Assembly (NCBI GenBank): GCA_030142905.1
Contig: JASJOG010000321.1
Location: 228,055-292,054, forward strand
From: Heliopora coerulea
Lineage: Eukaryota > Cnidaria > Anthozoa > Scleralcyonacea > Helioporidae
Reading direction: 5' to 3'
DNA: 64,000 nucleotides
Part shown: in pieces, positions 1 to 13,425 of the stretch
How the letters are laid out: each line of letters begins with the position of its first letter
Position numbering within the stretch: the stretch's first letter is position 1
Notes under the pieces: generated by a model
What the model was told of the DNA's origin: nothing
The model's input: the letters and a program-made list of their open reading frames with translations, nothing else
Databases searched by the model: none
Program-made: the position numbers and the translations under genes

Positions 1-237
1 TCTGGCTTAATACAAACTCTTTACTTATTTGAAAGAAATCAAATCAATTATTCAACATTGATTAAACGCAGCATTAACTTACCCAGGTTATTCTTTCCCT
101 TATTATGATGATATTTATCGTACACACATACAATGTCATACATCTCAATATGATGGATGTCATTATAGAAACATCGACTCTACATGTGTTTATTTTCGTT
201 TGAACTGCGCATCTTATTAAATTGATAATCATCAAAT
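1..237. other. AT-rich sequence with no recognised feature
   Basis: I see no gene, repeat array or structured element here. It leads directly into the telomere-like repeats that start near 238. Confidence 0.5.
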
Positions 238-500
238 TAAGTTTAGGATTAGGGTTAGGATTATGGTTAGGGTTAGGAATAGGAATAGCTGACTCTTATT
301 CTAATCCTAAGCTTAATTCTACCAAACCCTAACCTTAATCCTAACCCTAATCCTAACCCTAACCCTAACCTTAATCCTAACCCTAACCCTAACCTTAATC
401 CTAACCCAAAACTTAATCCTAACCCTAACCCTAATTCTAACACTAACCCTAATTCTAGTTCTTTTCCTTATTCTTAATCCTGATCGTAATCCTAAACTTA
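238..500. repeat. Degenerate interstitial telomere-like repeats
   Basis: The first part (about 238-290) carries TTAGGG and TTAGGA units. After a short turn the rest is the complementary strand form, CCTAACCC and CCTTAATCC units, to about 500. The array therefore changes orientation once. The units are mixed 6-mers with many point changes, so this is an internal, decayed array and not a chromosome end. Similar short runs occur at 2012-2036, 34390-34475 and 48415-48485. Confidence 0.8.
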
Positions 501-511
501 ATAAACTTAGG

Positions 512-1062
512 GGCCATTTATATGGACTCGGGTAAAAGGGTTACCCCCCCCCTCACGCTACCCTGGCCGAGATACTTTCCCGATGATTTTATTTGAACTC
601 TTCCGCAAGTGTTTGCATGCAGAGGTCTTTGCTTGCCTAGGTTACTCTTGTAGTAGGGTCACCCGCCTTGCGAGACAGGGCAACCCTTCAGGTCGAGACA
701 AGTTTCAACCATGTGAACGACTTGATTTGGCCACCAGAGCTATGTACAAAGTCAAGGATATGCAATTAGTTTAGTGTCACTAATGGATTTTGCTTTATGG
801 CAGCCTGTCCAGCAAGAACATCCTGCTGAGTTTGCCTCTGCGTGGTTATGGCTACTATTATTTTAGTCATAGTCGAAATAACGACCATAACATTTGAGAA
901 CATAGATAACAACATTATCACGGACTTGAGCATGCGATTCGCTTACTTTGCACTTCAGGGTAAATCCCAACATCTTGATCACGGTACTTTTTCAATATAA
1001 ACAGTCGATAAAGTTGTCTGGGGGGTATGGTAACCCTATCACCTGAGTCCATATAAATAACC
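512..1062. mobile_element. Non-autonomous DNA transposon with ~40 bp inverted ends
   Basis: The left end GGCCATTTATATGGACTCGG and the following GGGTTACC run reappear inverted at the right end (about 1020-1062, ending CCATATAAATAACC). The interior has no transposase ORF; the short ORFs across it look like chance. I could not find a clean target-site duplication. It abuts the telomere-like array. Confidence 0.6.
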
Positions 1063-4000
1063 TCTTAATCATATCATTTTTGGGAGGCAAATAATTCTCG
1101 TTTTGAGCCTTAATATTATCTCTTCAACGAACATGTCTTTCTTTAATGAGGACGCACTCCTTAAAAATGATGCCGCAGTTTTCTTACCTTGATGCGCTAC
1201 TGTCTTGGTACACAACTCTTGTAGTTTTAGGATATCAGGCATCCTGACCAACGGTTCAAAGCAAGAAGCTGAAATATGCAACGAAATAAAAGAAAACCAA
1301 ATCGTTTCGCAAGATTGCAACAAAAACTGGCGATTATGCTCAAAAGTAGTGGGAACAGCGTTTCTTGAGTCAGCATAGCACTTTAAGAAATCTTACAAGA
1401 TACGTGATAATGTCGAGTTAGCCTTTTAAATCGTTTAAGAAATAGATTGGCATGCAAGCGACAGAGATAATTTAAAAAACATTGCAATTGATTAAGTTTT
1501 TGTTGTTTTGGAGCACCTAACTTTTTGAGAATTATTAAAGACGTAGTCATCAAATCTCCCATTGAAATGCATTCTGAACTAACAAAGCGACTTTCGTCTT
1601 TTTCCTTTACCTTTACCCTCAGAACCCCAGGTCAAATGAGAAATTTCCGGACTAGTTGGAGAATTATGTTATGTAAATTAATCCAAGCTAAATTAATAAT
1701 GTTAAATTAATCCCTGCAAGTAAAAAGTTACGTCCAGTTTTTGTTATATAACATTACAGAACGTCCCAAACTCAAGGCGTAACCTTTGTGCCATGTTTGT
1801 GCAACACGATTTGCCACAGCAAAGAGAATGTCATTCTTGTCACAAGATTCCGTCACTTTCCTAAGCGGGGCCGCAAGATAAGTTTTGGAGTAACGGATAC
1901 ATAGGAACAAGATGTTCATAATATTAAAACATCCCGGTTTCTGCCGATCAATGCACGTCCATATACCTCTAGGAGAACTTACGGTATTCAATCATAGGGT
2001 TGGAATCCTTACCCTAACCCTAACCCTAACCATAATATTCGGAATAAAGCTGAATCTTAGGACTATTGACATTTCAGGATTATCCTGAATCTTAGATGAT
2101 AGGACATCAGTTAAATATTCTTACTTTTTCAGTCCCAGTCTGAAACCGTTTACCTGGTCTCAGTGGTTACATTCTAGTGTCGACCGTCTCATAAGTATTT
2201 TAACGAGTCACTGCGCAACTTGTCAAACAGTTTAAAGCGCATGGAAGGGAACATTATTTGCTAAGGATAATTTACCGCGGAAGGTCAGGTTTTATACAGT
2301 TTATCGATGAAAAATCCTTTGAGGAACCATCAGGCATGGCTTCTGATCACACTTCGAAGTGAACCAACTTGAAAATAGTGTAGTATTTCAGAAAATTGTG
2401 ATAAAATCCGAAGATCAAGAGAAATAAAATCAGACAATATCGCACAGAAGCATTAACATCAGTTGGATCAAAGCTTGTAGACGCAGATCCACTGTTACCA
2501 AAGCCTGGCCCAGGCCTATTGAGTGAACGGGACTGACAACTAACAAACTTGCGAGATGTTAAATATTGGTTAGACTCTTCAGGTCACGAAGACCTCTTCA
2601 CCCACTAGAACGTTTTACGAATTCTTGATGACAACTAAGCCCGTGCAGTTATCGCAGTAACTGAGTTAGATGGGCTAAGGTTACGGTTTCTGGGGACGTT
2701 CAAAGACATAAATGGAAATAAAAAATTAGCAAGAAATTCTGCTGTAAGCAATAAACTTGTCGAGTTCCAAAACTTTCTACTTGGAAGCTATTGGTCCCGG
2801 AAAAAATCGACATAATTTCAAAACAGACCACCACAAACACATTTCGTCGTACGCGTAAAGCTAGTAAGATTTTCAACACTTATATTAAACAGAAAAGGTG
2901 ACAGCACATTACACAAAAATCAACTTAGGATTTCTGGAAACGGGTTCTATGAAGCCTGGGCAGGTCCTCCGTAGACGTCCGGCCTACAGCAAGTGAACGG
3001 CACTATTCATGCTTTGAGCAACCGAACTTCAATACTATCCACCAAATCGTACAATATAATAAACTGGCCTGATTTGGTCGATAACCGGTTTACTCCGGCT
3101 GCTCCTCTGTTCCTCCACAGCATATATCCGACAAGTAAGCTATCTGGAATTCGCACAGCCGACCCCTATTTTCTTGAGCACGGCAATTTAATTTAGCTGA
3201 TTAAACCGGTTTATTCTGGTTTAATACTTGCCAAAAAAAACAAAAACAAACTGTAATAAATAGGAATAACAGCACTGAAATTACCTCAAAATATGTCAGC
3301 AAACGTTCACATCCAAAGTTGATCCTGTCATGGTGACAACCACGCGACATGTAAAATCAAGAAAAAACATAAAAAAAGTATTTGGTTAACCGCTTAATGA
3401 AGTGCACCTGAACATAATTAACCATAACAAGACACTTCAGGACATGTGATGAATAATTAATGCAGACCACGAAACATTTTAAAGCACGTGAAACAGCAAA
3501 GGTTTAAAAAAGTTAACAAAACAATAACACAACATCATATCGACTTAAAACTTGTGGTGTATTTTGTATTGTGGATATTTCAAAGAGACCATGCACCACG
3601 AATTCCTCTTCTCCAAACACCATGTCCTAAAGTTGGGAATCTGTAGCCTACGATCTTCTGTCAAGAAACGAAACTAATATACTAAACCTCCGTTCGTACA
3701 CGCAGTGGCACGGTTGGATCTGTTCAAACAAGTCCGAAGGTACAAAAATATTAACTGTAATAAAACTCCAGTTGGCCGTGTTCCTTAGGAAGTGTCTACA
3801 TAATTTACTTACGATAAACTGTTTTAAAGTCGTAACACCGTCATTAGTCCCGTTGCGTGTCTATCAGCTGAAGGATCCCGAAGAGTGCATTCCTACTGGG
3901 TCAGACCTTAGAGTGACCGATGGAAAAGTCCTGTGTTATGGTTTCATTTCGTACCGGTATCGTGTGAACGGGGTCTAAGTCGCTAGCGAAAATTTCCAGA

Positions 4001-4690
4001 ATAGCGTCGTTCGAGGAGGTTCTGATAAACACAGACTGTACCCCGTGCTTTATGATATGTCACGGAAGGACTATAGGAATGCGAAAATGAAGTTGAATAC
4101 TACGGGAAAGATTGGGAGAAAGCTGTTTTCTACCAGGCAAATTTTATCGCGTGAATGGACATTTCTTTGGGTAAATTGAATAGGTTTCTCATTAGCTTCA
4201 GTCGAGAGTCTATGAGGATAAAAAAAAAGTTGCTTCGCACGATAAAATTTGTCTAGTGGAAAACAGTTGTGTAGTTCAATTTATTCGCTTTATCGCTAGT
4301 GACTTTTACAGTGTGTCCAGCTACTTGTCGCTTGGTCGCGGGTCGCCTTGTTGCTGAGCTCTAACGACCTGGCGACGCGATAGTGTGTCTCTGCCTTAAC
4401 TTGTTCAGTTGGTTCAAAAACCTGGTTAACCTTTCCTGCATACGGTTGTTGTGCGACAACAACTTACGACAGCAGAACAAATGAAAAAACAAAGTAAAAA
4501 AAATATACAAAAGAGAAAAAAGAAGAAAAAAAAGAAAAAAGTTGTGCACAAAAGTGTTGACAGAGCTAAACAAAAAACTCAAACTGAGGTGTAACTTAAA
4601 GGTTCCCTCCTGAACCTTGCTCTATTGTTTGAGACTTAAGTTTAATGAGAAGACTCAGACAAACATCGCGAGATCAACCATGCAGACGTC
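1063..4690. other. Intergenic sequence without a supportable gene
   Basis: Only short chance-length ORFs occur. A few CCCTAA units lie at 2012-2036. A 68-codon ORF at 3772-3978 has protein-like composition but no recognisable domain and no good splice sites, so it is not called. Confidence 0.4.
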
Positions 4691-4704
4691 ATCTGTGCGT
4701 TCGC

Positions 4705-4952
4705 AGAGGCGGATTTAGACGGGGGCGCATCGGATGTGCGCCTCCTTTCTTTTTTGATATGTTGTCATATCATCTTTTGCTCGGTTACAAAACACAAGCA
4801 TTAAACATGTCGACCACCAAAAATTTAGATTCAAAATACACCGGGAACGACAACAACATAAAAATTCTTCAGTTAAAATGCCACATACTGGAAATGAATT
4901 TGTTAAGAAATTTTGCGCGCCCCCACTTTCTCAAAATTCTGGATCCGCCTCT
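4705..4952. mobile_element. hAT-type MITE with 8-bp target duplication
   Basis: The inverted ends are AGAGGCGGAT and ATCCGCCTCT. The element is flanked on both sides by the 8-bp direct repeat GCGTTCGC (4697-4704 and 4953-4960). An 8-bp duplication and CAGAGGCGGA-like ends are characteristic of hAT transposons. At 248 bp it has no coding capacity. The start of the large duplicated block lies inside it, near 4735. Confidence 0.8.
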
Positions 4953-6899
4953 GCGTTCGCTTATTGTTTCATGTACATTCGTACTGCTTGACATGGATAA
5001 TGAGATATGTCGCGCCTAGTAAACATGCATGTTGAGGAAAGAAGAAATTCCTACCATAGTTGTGTCGTATCTAAATTTCATGATGCATTTTCTGCGAAGT
5101 ATTTTCTTTGCTCTTCAATATAAAGATGATTCCGAAACAAAGAGTACTTAAACTCGACTTACTCTGCACTTTGTATCGAAAAATGACAACGCAAAACTTT
5201 GTAATACGATAACAAGTTCCTCCGACGGAAATGCAATTTAATACGAGCAATGGCTTGGATAACTGGTAGCTCATTGAGAGGTAATATTTTTGACCAGCGT
5301 TATTGTTAAATCGATGATTCATTTCTCCAACCGCCCTGTGGCAGATAATCCGGTTTTAAGCCCGTTTTTACGTTGTTGACGAAATTCTATAATAACTAAC
5401 TCGTCTCGCTGACGACAGCAATTCTATAAGACAACGGCGAACGAAGGATCTCAAAAAACAACACAGTAGAAATGCTGGGATAACAAAGGTTAGCTATTAA
5501 CGGTTGCCTAACCATGAAAGACAGGACTAATTCTTCGCATTAGCCTGACATCCTGAAATAATACCTGGGTTTTGAGTCTTCATTCTTGTGTAACTTAATC
5601 TTCGGTTATTTCGACAAGCAAATAAAATCGAATACTTTGATTTTTTGGTGTTGCTCAAATAAGTTTACATTTTAGAGTTGAAGCTGGCCCTGAACTTTGC
5701 GGTTATACAGCTGTACGGTATACCATAGTCCACATTATCTCATCTAAAGATCATTAGTTATGTGTCAGGTAGAACATCCTATAGAATATGCGTATCTTGT
5801 TTTGTTTACGTCATCCGCTCATGCAGAACGACGGAGTCAGTTTTCAAAATGCTGCACTTTCTGCACTCCAACCCTTCCAAATAAATCACAAAATATATCA
5901 CAAACATAATCAAGTTAACAATGCACATCTTTTTGTGTTTTTTTAAAACTTTAAATAAGACAAAGTAAAACATAAAACACCTGTCAAGTTGGCAACTTGT
6001 AGCTGCATGAACGACATTCGAGCAGCCATTGGACAAATTTTTCATCTAAAATGTTCACCAATGATTTACCGGGCAGAAATCTAAGTCGAATCATGAAGAT
6101 GAGATCCTATGTCAAAGTTCAAAAATTTGTGACTATCATACTTTACCGTTAATTCGCGAACGTGATGGCCATACATCTTCGAATTTTGTGCTGGGCTCTC
6201 ATCTTTACGATTCGTCTAACTTACTCATTTATTTATTATTTACATAGTCGTTCACAGGTCACTTGTTCTCCAAGTTTGCTACATTTAGTTCGATCATAAC
6301 GCCCAAACGATCAATATCGCTTCAGCAGTCTAAATTGAGATTTTTTATGGTCTTGGATTGGAGAGGTTTAACGTTATTTTAAAGACGTCACAAAACTCGC
6401 GGATTTCCCTGTCTGGTTTAGTGATAAACAACAGCTGGTTCTCCTTATTAATACGTCAGCTGAATGCAACGACCAGAATACTTTGCGGGTTTTTCATTTT
6501 GCTCCGTTTAACATTACAAACAAGGTTTCGAAAGGCGTTCTGGTAGTTGTGTTCAGGAGATGTGTTGGGGGAACTTCCGATTAAAAATTCAGGGGCGTAC
6601 ACGATCGACGTAGGTCACAGTTAACACAGAGGAAGGCGAATGTTCACAAGATTTTTTGTACCCAAGTCATAATACCATAAGGAATAACGGTGATTCATCT
6701 TGGATTGGTGGCGCTATATTGGATATTTGTCATTTGATGAGAATCACATTTGTAAACCATGAGTCAATAGACGAATTAATAGTCTCGAGCGAATTCGAAG
6801 TAAATCATGCGAGCCTGTGCACGTACCGGACGGTAGTTCACGAATAAATTGAATTATGATTGGTTGATTTTGGCAATCGAGATACCAGGCGGAAAACGA

Positions 6900-6992
6900 A
6901 GTCTAGTGATAAAGATTATTGCCCAGCAAATAATTTTGAAGAAGCCCATAATCAAATACACATGTCAGGATACTTGGAGAAATAAATTTTAC
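6900..6992 (-). mobile_element. Fragment of Penelope-like element tail
   Basis: The string around 6905-6985 (TTATTGCCCAGCAAATAATTT, then a GAAGAAGCCCAT motif) matches the outer tail of the Penelope-like element at 38290-38355 and, inverted, at 42720-42780. It is absent from the matching position of copy 2 (near 15425). Confidence 0.6.
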
Positions 6993-7375
6993 TGTTTGGT
7001 GAACTTTGGTTGAATTCAAGTGTGACCGCCAAGACAAAAAAAAAAAAAATGAAGTCAGTTTTCAACTTGACGATTCAAGCAATAAATATAACATCAACTT
7101 ACTCCATAAATAAGGAGTGTACGTCAGATACGTGTTGTGCAGTACCGCCTTGATAAAGCCAAAAATGTCAGCTAATTTCAGTCAAACGGATGTAGTCCAC
7201 AATGTTTTTCGATCGTTGTATACCAAGATTGTTAATATTACATTCAAGATAACAGCACTTGGATATATCACAATCGTAGATATACAAACAATATGACCAG
7301 CGTAATATCAAAAAACGCATTGCCTTAACAATGGTGTATATATTTTGATAATAATTCAAGGTCCAACCTTGGGTT

Positions 7376-7575
7376 TACAGTAGACCCTCGCTAACTCGAA
7401 CTCGGTTAACTCGAATTCCCCGCTAACTCGAACCAAATTCAAATTCGCCAGGATTTGATCACATTTCCCCTACTACTTACTACTACATAACTCGAACTCG
7501 GTTAATTCGAACTCTCCACTAACTCGAACTAATTTCATACTCCCTTGGTTCAAATTTACTCCGTTAACTCGAACT
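7376..7575. repeat. pogo/Tigger-like end with repeated CTAACTCGAACT units
   Basis: It begins CAGTAGACCCTCGCTAACTC, which resembles the ends of pogo-type mariner relatives, and then repeats GTTAACTCGAACTC-like units. The shorter counterpart in copy 2 is at 15835-15935. No transposase was found nearby, and I could not place the other end of a complete element. Confidence 0.45.
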
Positions 7576-7941
7576 CTATTTTGGAAACGTCAGTCGATAA
7601 GCCTGAAAGTGTCAGGACGTAGCAGTTTGACTGGTCGGAATCTTGAATCTTTACTGACAACAACGTGATAAGAAACTAACGCGTTTCTCACAGTGAGGGT
7701 CATTTTTGGAAGCACTCTTTACGGAAAAAGATAAATCAACATTTGCGGTTAGTTACAGCAAAGTTTGACCGAAAATTGGTTTATTGCGTCCTTTTATTAC
7801 AAAAAGGGTAGAAAGAGCCGCAGTGGTTTACATTAAGACTTTATAATACGCTACATTTGCGTTCCAGTAGGTTTGGCCGTGATTTAAAACGAAACGTACT
7901 CATTTACAGGAAACGACGAAATTTTAACATACTTATGACAT

Positions 7942-8425
7942 TATAAAGTTAACACAGAGTAAGCATGTTCAAGAATACTTGACGGACGTTTCGTCGTTAG
8001 ACTTGCGACATCTGCAAAGTAACATATGAATACAGAGAGTTAGCATATCAAATTATATTTACAAGGTATAAGATAACACAAAATGTACCTTGTAGATATA
8101 ATTTAATGTGTTAACCTACTCACTGTATTAATATGTTACTCTGAAGATTTAACAGTTTTAATTCGCCGACATAAAAGCCACATAAGGCTGAACACGAACG
8201 GGACAAGTCCCATGCGAGGTGTTAGCCAAATACAATATTACAAAGGTATAAGCTAAAACAATTATCTTAAAATTCACATATTAACAATTTAGCAGTGACA
8301 AGAACATGTCCTGCACAACGAATAAGTGCAAGCTAAATCAGGATCAAAAAGATGTCGCATGTCTAGCGACGAAACGTCAGTACAATATTCTTGAACATGT
8401 TTACTCTGTTTTAACTTTATTGTTG
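7942..8425. mobile_element. Fold-back element with nested inverted repeats
   Basis: The outer arms (about 7942-8020 and 8350-8425) share, inverted, a GAGTAAGCATGTTCAAGAAT-type stretch and a GACGTTTCGTCG core. An inner pair repeats AAGGTA and a TAACATAT-type segment around 8020-8150. Each arm contains a short stem-loop followed by GACGAAACGTC, the motif shared with the Penelope-like element here. There is no coding capacity. The counterpart in copy 2 is at 16805-17460. Confidence 0.55.
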
Positions 8426-9884
8426 AGGGATGTCTCTTTCTGTAAAAATTTTTTCTTATTTTCATACGGCGACTTCGCTTTCGGCCTGGGAAAAATCTTT
8501 AAACATGTGCTGAAGTACCAGTCGTTAAAAATGAGACGCACTGTTTGTATACTTCCGGCATGCTAAACATGATGGAACCAGTCAATCGACAGCTCCTAAT
8601 CAAAAACTGAAACGTGAGACCAAAATATTACGACGGTCAAGTTGATGTCGAAGAGTCGAAATTTGGGTACATAACTCATTGAGGTGAATGCACGATACCA
8701 TGTTCTTGACTTTTCTGCATACCCGTGAAGTAGACCAGATAATTTCATTCAGTATGATAATCCTCTGCTTCAGGCGGTTTATGTTTATACACGATACTGA
8801 ATGTTGTTTACGATGAAGATTGGAAATACAACAGACGATTAACACACATATGTCAAGCTCAAACAATCATCAAATGTTTCTGCACCCCAGACGGGGATTG
8901 AAATGTATAACCTTCCTATGTCTGTATCTAGATTCTATTCAAGAATCTTAAATACAGTTCCAGGAATCTATTATTATGGAAAACCGTAACTTTACTTTCA
9001 CTTTCTGTTATGACCGGTACTTAAAGCTGAAAACTGACACTCTCCACGTTTTTACACCAGGCAAAAGTTCAAATCTCTTTCCATGTTATAAACCGATTGA
9101 AAGTTTTCGTTAGTGAGAAGATAATGGTAACATTCATAAACACTAAATGTATTCGTAATGTACGAATTTGATAAAATTAATTCCAAATACTAAAGACAAG
9201 GTAAACAGCATGAAATCTAATCGCCTTAAAACCTTTCACACGGAAGTATGTCGCTGGTGCTGTAATAGTACTACCACATCCAGGTGATGTTAAAGAGTCA
9301 AATTCTTAACTACTCACGAACCGCTTCCGACCATACCTGCGCCTTTTGCAACTTTATGTTGTTGGAACTTGACAAAGGTATCTTAATTGTGAGGGCATAA
9401 TCTACTTGCATTTCAAATGACTCCCACTCTTTCTGCATAAATGTAGGCGAATTATTCCGTACGAAATTGAAATATTGCGAAGCTCGGTCAGGTATACCCA
9501 CGCATGCCGACTAAATCGTTGATTCCTTAGTTAACAGAACATGTAGGTGCAATTTAGCACTTCCCCTTTCAACTCCAGCAGTGTTATACAAACCAGGCCA
9601 AAGGCACTTGAAATTAGAAAACAATTCAGCAGAATACACTCACTAACCCATACAGACCTTAACGTTTACTAAGCAATCTTACCATGTACGTCAGACACCA
9701 TTTACTACAGGAGAGTATCTTGGAAACGTATCATGAACCGCTCCAAATGTTTAACATGACTACAAAGAAACATGAGAAAGGCGTAGTGCTAAATGAATTC
9801 AAAAATGAAAGACAGAATTCTCAAAGTAATTAATAGTTAATGAAGATAAAGTGCAACTACAGCAATAAAAGTAACCCCAATAGC

Positions 9885-10135
9885 AACAACATGGTCATCA
9901 TCAACTACAATAACAAATACATCAACAACAACAACAGCAGCAGCAGCAACAACAGCAACAACAATAATAACAACAACAACAACATCAACAACAACAATAA
10001 CAACAACAACGACGACGACGACGACGACAACAACAACAACAACGACGACGACGACGACAATATCAACAACAACTAATGCAATCACAATAACAACATTACA
10101 ACGACGACAACGCCAGCATCATCTACTGAAACAAC
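9885..10135 (+). repeat. AAC/ACG trinucleotide microsatellite
   Basis: An imperfect (AAC)n array with internal (ACG)n blocks, best at 9940-10075. It generates long Asn/Asp or Val readings in several frames, which are not genes. Copy 2 has the equivalent array at 18985-19240. Confidence 0.9.
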
Positions 10136-10419
10136 AACCACAACAAGAGAATGAATTCCCCTTCCGAACTAATCAATTTAAACGTCATTTTCAAAGAACG
10201 CTCTATTTGCAACAACAAAAATTAACCAATGTACATTTCAATGTTTTATATCTGCATTCTCAGTCCCTTGCTTCATCAGTGTTGAGTTGTCATGACAAAT
10301 AAACTACGCATATTTCGACATTACAGAAATAACGCTACGGATACTAATCCCTGTAGTATATAATATGACAAAGGGACATTGTTCATGGACTTGATCGAAC
10401 TAAAATGCTCTTTCCTTGA

Positions 10420-10638
10420 TCAAATTCGTCTAAAGTTTTCTTCCCACAAACGGTAAATGAAAATAGCATTCTGAATGTTCATAAATGAATGCAGTAAAGT
10501 AATGACTGGATGTTTGCACTGACAGTATTTGTCTGGGCATATTTTGGCGCCCAGAAGAAAAAGTTCAGCACTGGAATTTCTCTTTTGTATTTCAAACTGC
10601 ATTGCGCGCTGACCAAAATCACCACGGTAGCCACACAT
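10420..10638 (-). other. 72-codon ORF conserved between the two duplicated blocks
   Basis: The reading encodes a Cys-containing peptide (MCGYRGDFGQRAMQFEIQKR near its start) and is repeated with few changes and the same stop in copy 2 at 19402-19620. An overlapping frame (10479-10742) reads as a hydrophobic segment. I recognise no family. Conservation may only reflect recent duplication, so this is a candidate exon at best. Confidence 0.2.
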
Positions 10639-12520
10639 GCAAGTAGGTTAATGCAAAGCTGAAAGCAAGCCACAAATAAAACAATGTTACTCACAACAGT
10701 TTCCTGTACGGATTTCCTGATGCCAAGCACAAATCGTAACACCCACTACTAAGCGGTTAGTACTGTTCCTATGGCAGTCGCAAGGAATGCAGGATGAACA
10801 ATTTGAAAGCTTAAAAAGGTCAAAGGTCTTGCACTATGATTTGTCGATGTTCGCTGTTTTAAAATTCAAAACAATCTAAGATACTGCATCAACGCCGACG
10901 ACGCGTTCAAGAGGAGGGTCAGAACACGTTCAAGAGCAGGGTCTGTGTAGGAACTTATGTCGTTTCCAGGGAAATTCGAGACCAACTCAAGTGAGAGAGT
11001 TTTCAAAGAGTTTCGAAATTCCACGACCTGATAGGGTGAGCGCAACAGGAGCTCTTTCAAAATTCTCGAGTTTCATTTAATCTCGAATAACACCAGAAAC
11101 CATACAATTTCTTGTCAATAATAGAAAAGCAAAAACTTGAAGGAACACTTCACTTTTATTATTATTGACGCAAGTTGTGTACGTGGGAAAGCATTTTGTT
11201 GGCCTCAATGCGACAACAACGACAACAGCAAAGTTTTCTACTCAGTGGTATAAACAGCTAAACAAGTCAGGTCACTCAAATCTAATTATCATAACAAATG
11301 TAAACAGGGAACAAACTAGAGGTATTTCACGTTTTTGGACAGATATTTTAACATTTTCAATGGTTTTTCAACATTTTAAACGGTATTTGAATCAAATTGC
11401 ATTACTCTAAGCCAATAAAAAATGACAAATTTTTGGTTCTGTATTATTAGGATTTATAAAGCGGTTGGGTAAAAATGTGGCAACGTAATCGACATGTAGT
11501 GACAACAAATAACACGAAGGATTATCTAAAAGGTCGTTTTATTAACATACACTCGAACGCGGTTAACACTGAATGCCTCCCACGCACACATGTCATGTAT
11601 TTCCGATCAAGTATACGCGTAGGTTGTCACCTACGGTTGTATTATTAGGAGTAGAAAACCAAATGGGGAAAAATGCGACAACGTAATCGACGGTAAAATG
11701 ATCTCGTTCGCATTACTACCGACGTTACATAACACCCACGATAAATCTTCGTTTGGTTAAGATTGACTATATTGCGTGCGTGTTCAGACTACTCAGTTCT
11801 GAACTATTTTGAATAAGAACACGGTAATCTTATTCACAAGGACGTTTTTTGGCGAGATTACTTTTGGCGAGAAGAAGAGAGCTGATTGGTCGTTCAGTTG
11901 CATCCAGTCACATGGGGAGTTAATCGAGGCTTATTTATAGCATTCGCCAGTGTAGTGGAAAAGATGCAGAAGAGAAGATGTAGAACAAACAAGTAGCGAA
12001 TTTATTTTGTTTACCGTAATATCTTATCGTCAGAAGTGACAACCGAGTGATGTATTTTTTTTCTTTCAGCTGATCACGAGTTAAACGTTTAGATCAAGAA
12101 ACTACAAAACCAAACCATCAGGACTTACCACGTGAAAGGTAAACATGTAAAAATAAACAGTAAGACAAAACGGTTGTAGCAATTAATAGCAGTTATCATA
12201 GAGATGTTTGTAATTGCAAAACTAGAAAGAAATGAATGAAATGGTAGCCATATAAGATATGGACAGTTTGTCTATCCTCTACTCGTAAACGAGAACATCA
12301 ATTATAGTCGTGGGAAACCACCCTGAAACAAAACATCAGTATTCATTGTACGACTGAACCTAGCGCTCAACATTTATCCTCATCAAAAATACCAACGCAC
12401 GAACTTTCAGTTAGATAAGGTTTTGCCCGGTGATTTATTGACTTCACTTCAGAATTTAGTATTACATTTGAAGACTATATCCCAGACATTAACTGTGGCC
12501 AAGTATTAACCCTAAAACTC

Positions 12521-13148
12521 ACTACCGTTTCTACGGTCATCGCAAATAGTATAGGAATAAAAAATTACAAAGGTTTCACTAGTTTCAGGCTGAGATTACT
12601 ATCTTCACCAAGTAACCCCCACGATTAATTTATACAATTGACTGATATAAAGTAAAGAGACAATTTTCGACCACGATTTGTAATGAAAATGAAGTGGCAC
12701 AAAAGTTCCACACGAGTCAATTTTTTTTGCATTAATTCTTTCGAGGCGGGAGTTCCTCCTTTGACAAGTAAAATAATTAAAAGTCTAACGCTGCCGAGAA
12801 AGAGCAAAATCTGCATTACGAGTCGTCGTTAAAAATCGTTTCGTGTTACATCGCCCAATATATGGAGACTAGCGGGCCAAATCAGAATTTAGTAGAAGTA
12901 CTCCATTTCAAGAATATCTTCTATACTGCTAGTTCACTGAATAGGTTACAACCAAAGAGACTGGGGATGACGATGGTGTAATGTTACAAGGAAAATAACT
13001 CATGCTTCGGCGTTGAACGAAACCATGCCAATTTACTCTAAATGTATCGGCAATTGATTCTGCAGGCGAAAATTGCAATTGTAAGAGGAATACTAATGCC
13101 CAGCACAATATTCTTAGAACAGCCATAACAACAAGTATAAAGTTAAAA
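12521..13148. other. Unique spacer between the two duplicated blocks
   Basis: Single-copy sequence within this window. A minus-strand reading at 12929-13189 is hydrophobic (one possible membrane segment), but it runs into the adjacent palindrome and has no recognisable domain, so it is not called as a gene. Confidence 0.35.
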
Positions 13149-13425
13149 AGATTTAATAGTCTGACCTTTCGTTGCCGAACGCGCAACATCTTCAGAGAAT
13201 ATTTACACAGTTAGATTGAATGGTAATATATAATGACAAACATGAAGTTAACCAATTAGAGTAGAGAGGTAAGATACAATAATACGGGGGATTATTGTAT
13301 CTTACCTCTCTACTCTAATTGGTTAACTTCATGTTTATCATTATATATTACCATTCAATCTCACTGTGTAAATATTCTCTGAAGATGTTGCGCGTTCGGC
13401 AACGAAACATCAGACTGTATTAAAT
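13149..13425. repeat. Near-perfect 277-bp palindrome
   Basis: The arms mirror around position 13287 with a spacer of about 7 bases (ACGGGGG). GATACAATAAT at 13273-13283 mirrors ATTATTGTATC at 13291-13301, and CAACATCTTC at 13184 mirrors GAAGATGTTG at 13381, so there is no indel between arms. Each arm contains CTGAAGATGTTGC, a short loop, then GCAACGAAAC. It looks like a fold-back mobile element sitting just left of copy 2 of the duplication. Confidence 0.75.

Larger units (their letters stand above)
4735..12520. repeat. Copy 1 of an 8-9 kb direct segmental duplication
   Basis: This block matches 13549-22766 in the same orientation through most of its length. Examples are 4735-5330 with 13549-14140, 6600-6850 with 15130-15405, 7940-8880 with 16800-17930, 10250-10640 with 19240-19625, and 11690-12520 with 20640-22766. 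The final shared bases are near TTAACCCTAAA. Differences are point changes plus discrete insertions, deletions and one inversion. No convincing gene lies inside. Copy 1 carries about 260 bp near 5710-5985 and a Penelope-tail fragment near 6900-6990 that copy 2 lacks. Confidence 0.85.

Noticed and set aside
3772..3978. 68-codon ORF with protein-like composition
   Set aside because: No recognisable domain and no convincing acceptor or donor; too short to stand alone.
9837..10085. Long Val-rich and Asn/Asp-rich ORFs
   Set aside because: They are trinucleotide microsatellite read in different frames; the same happens at 18920-19277.
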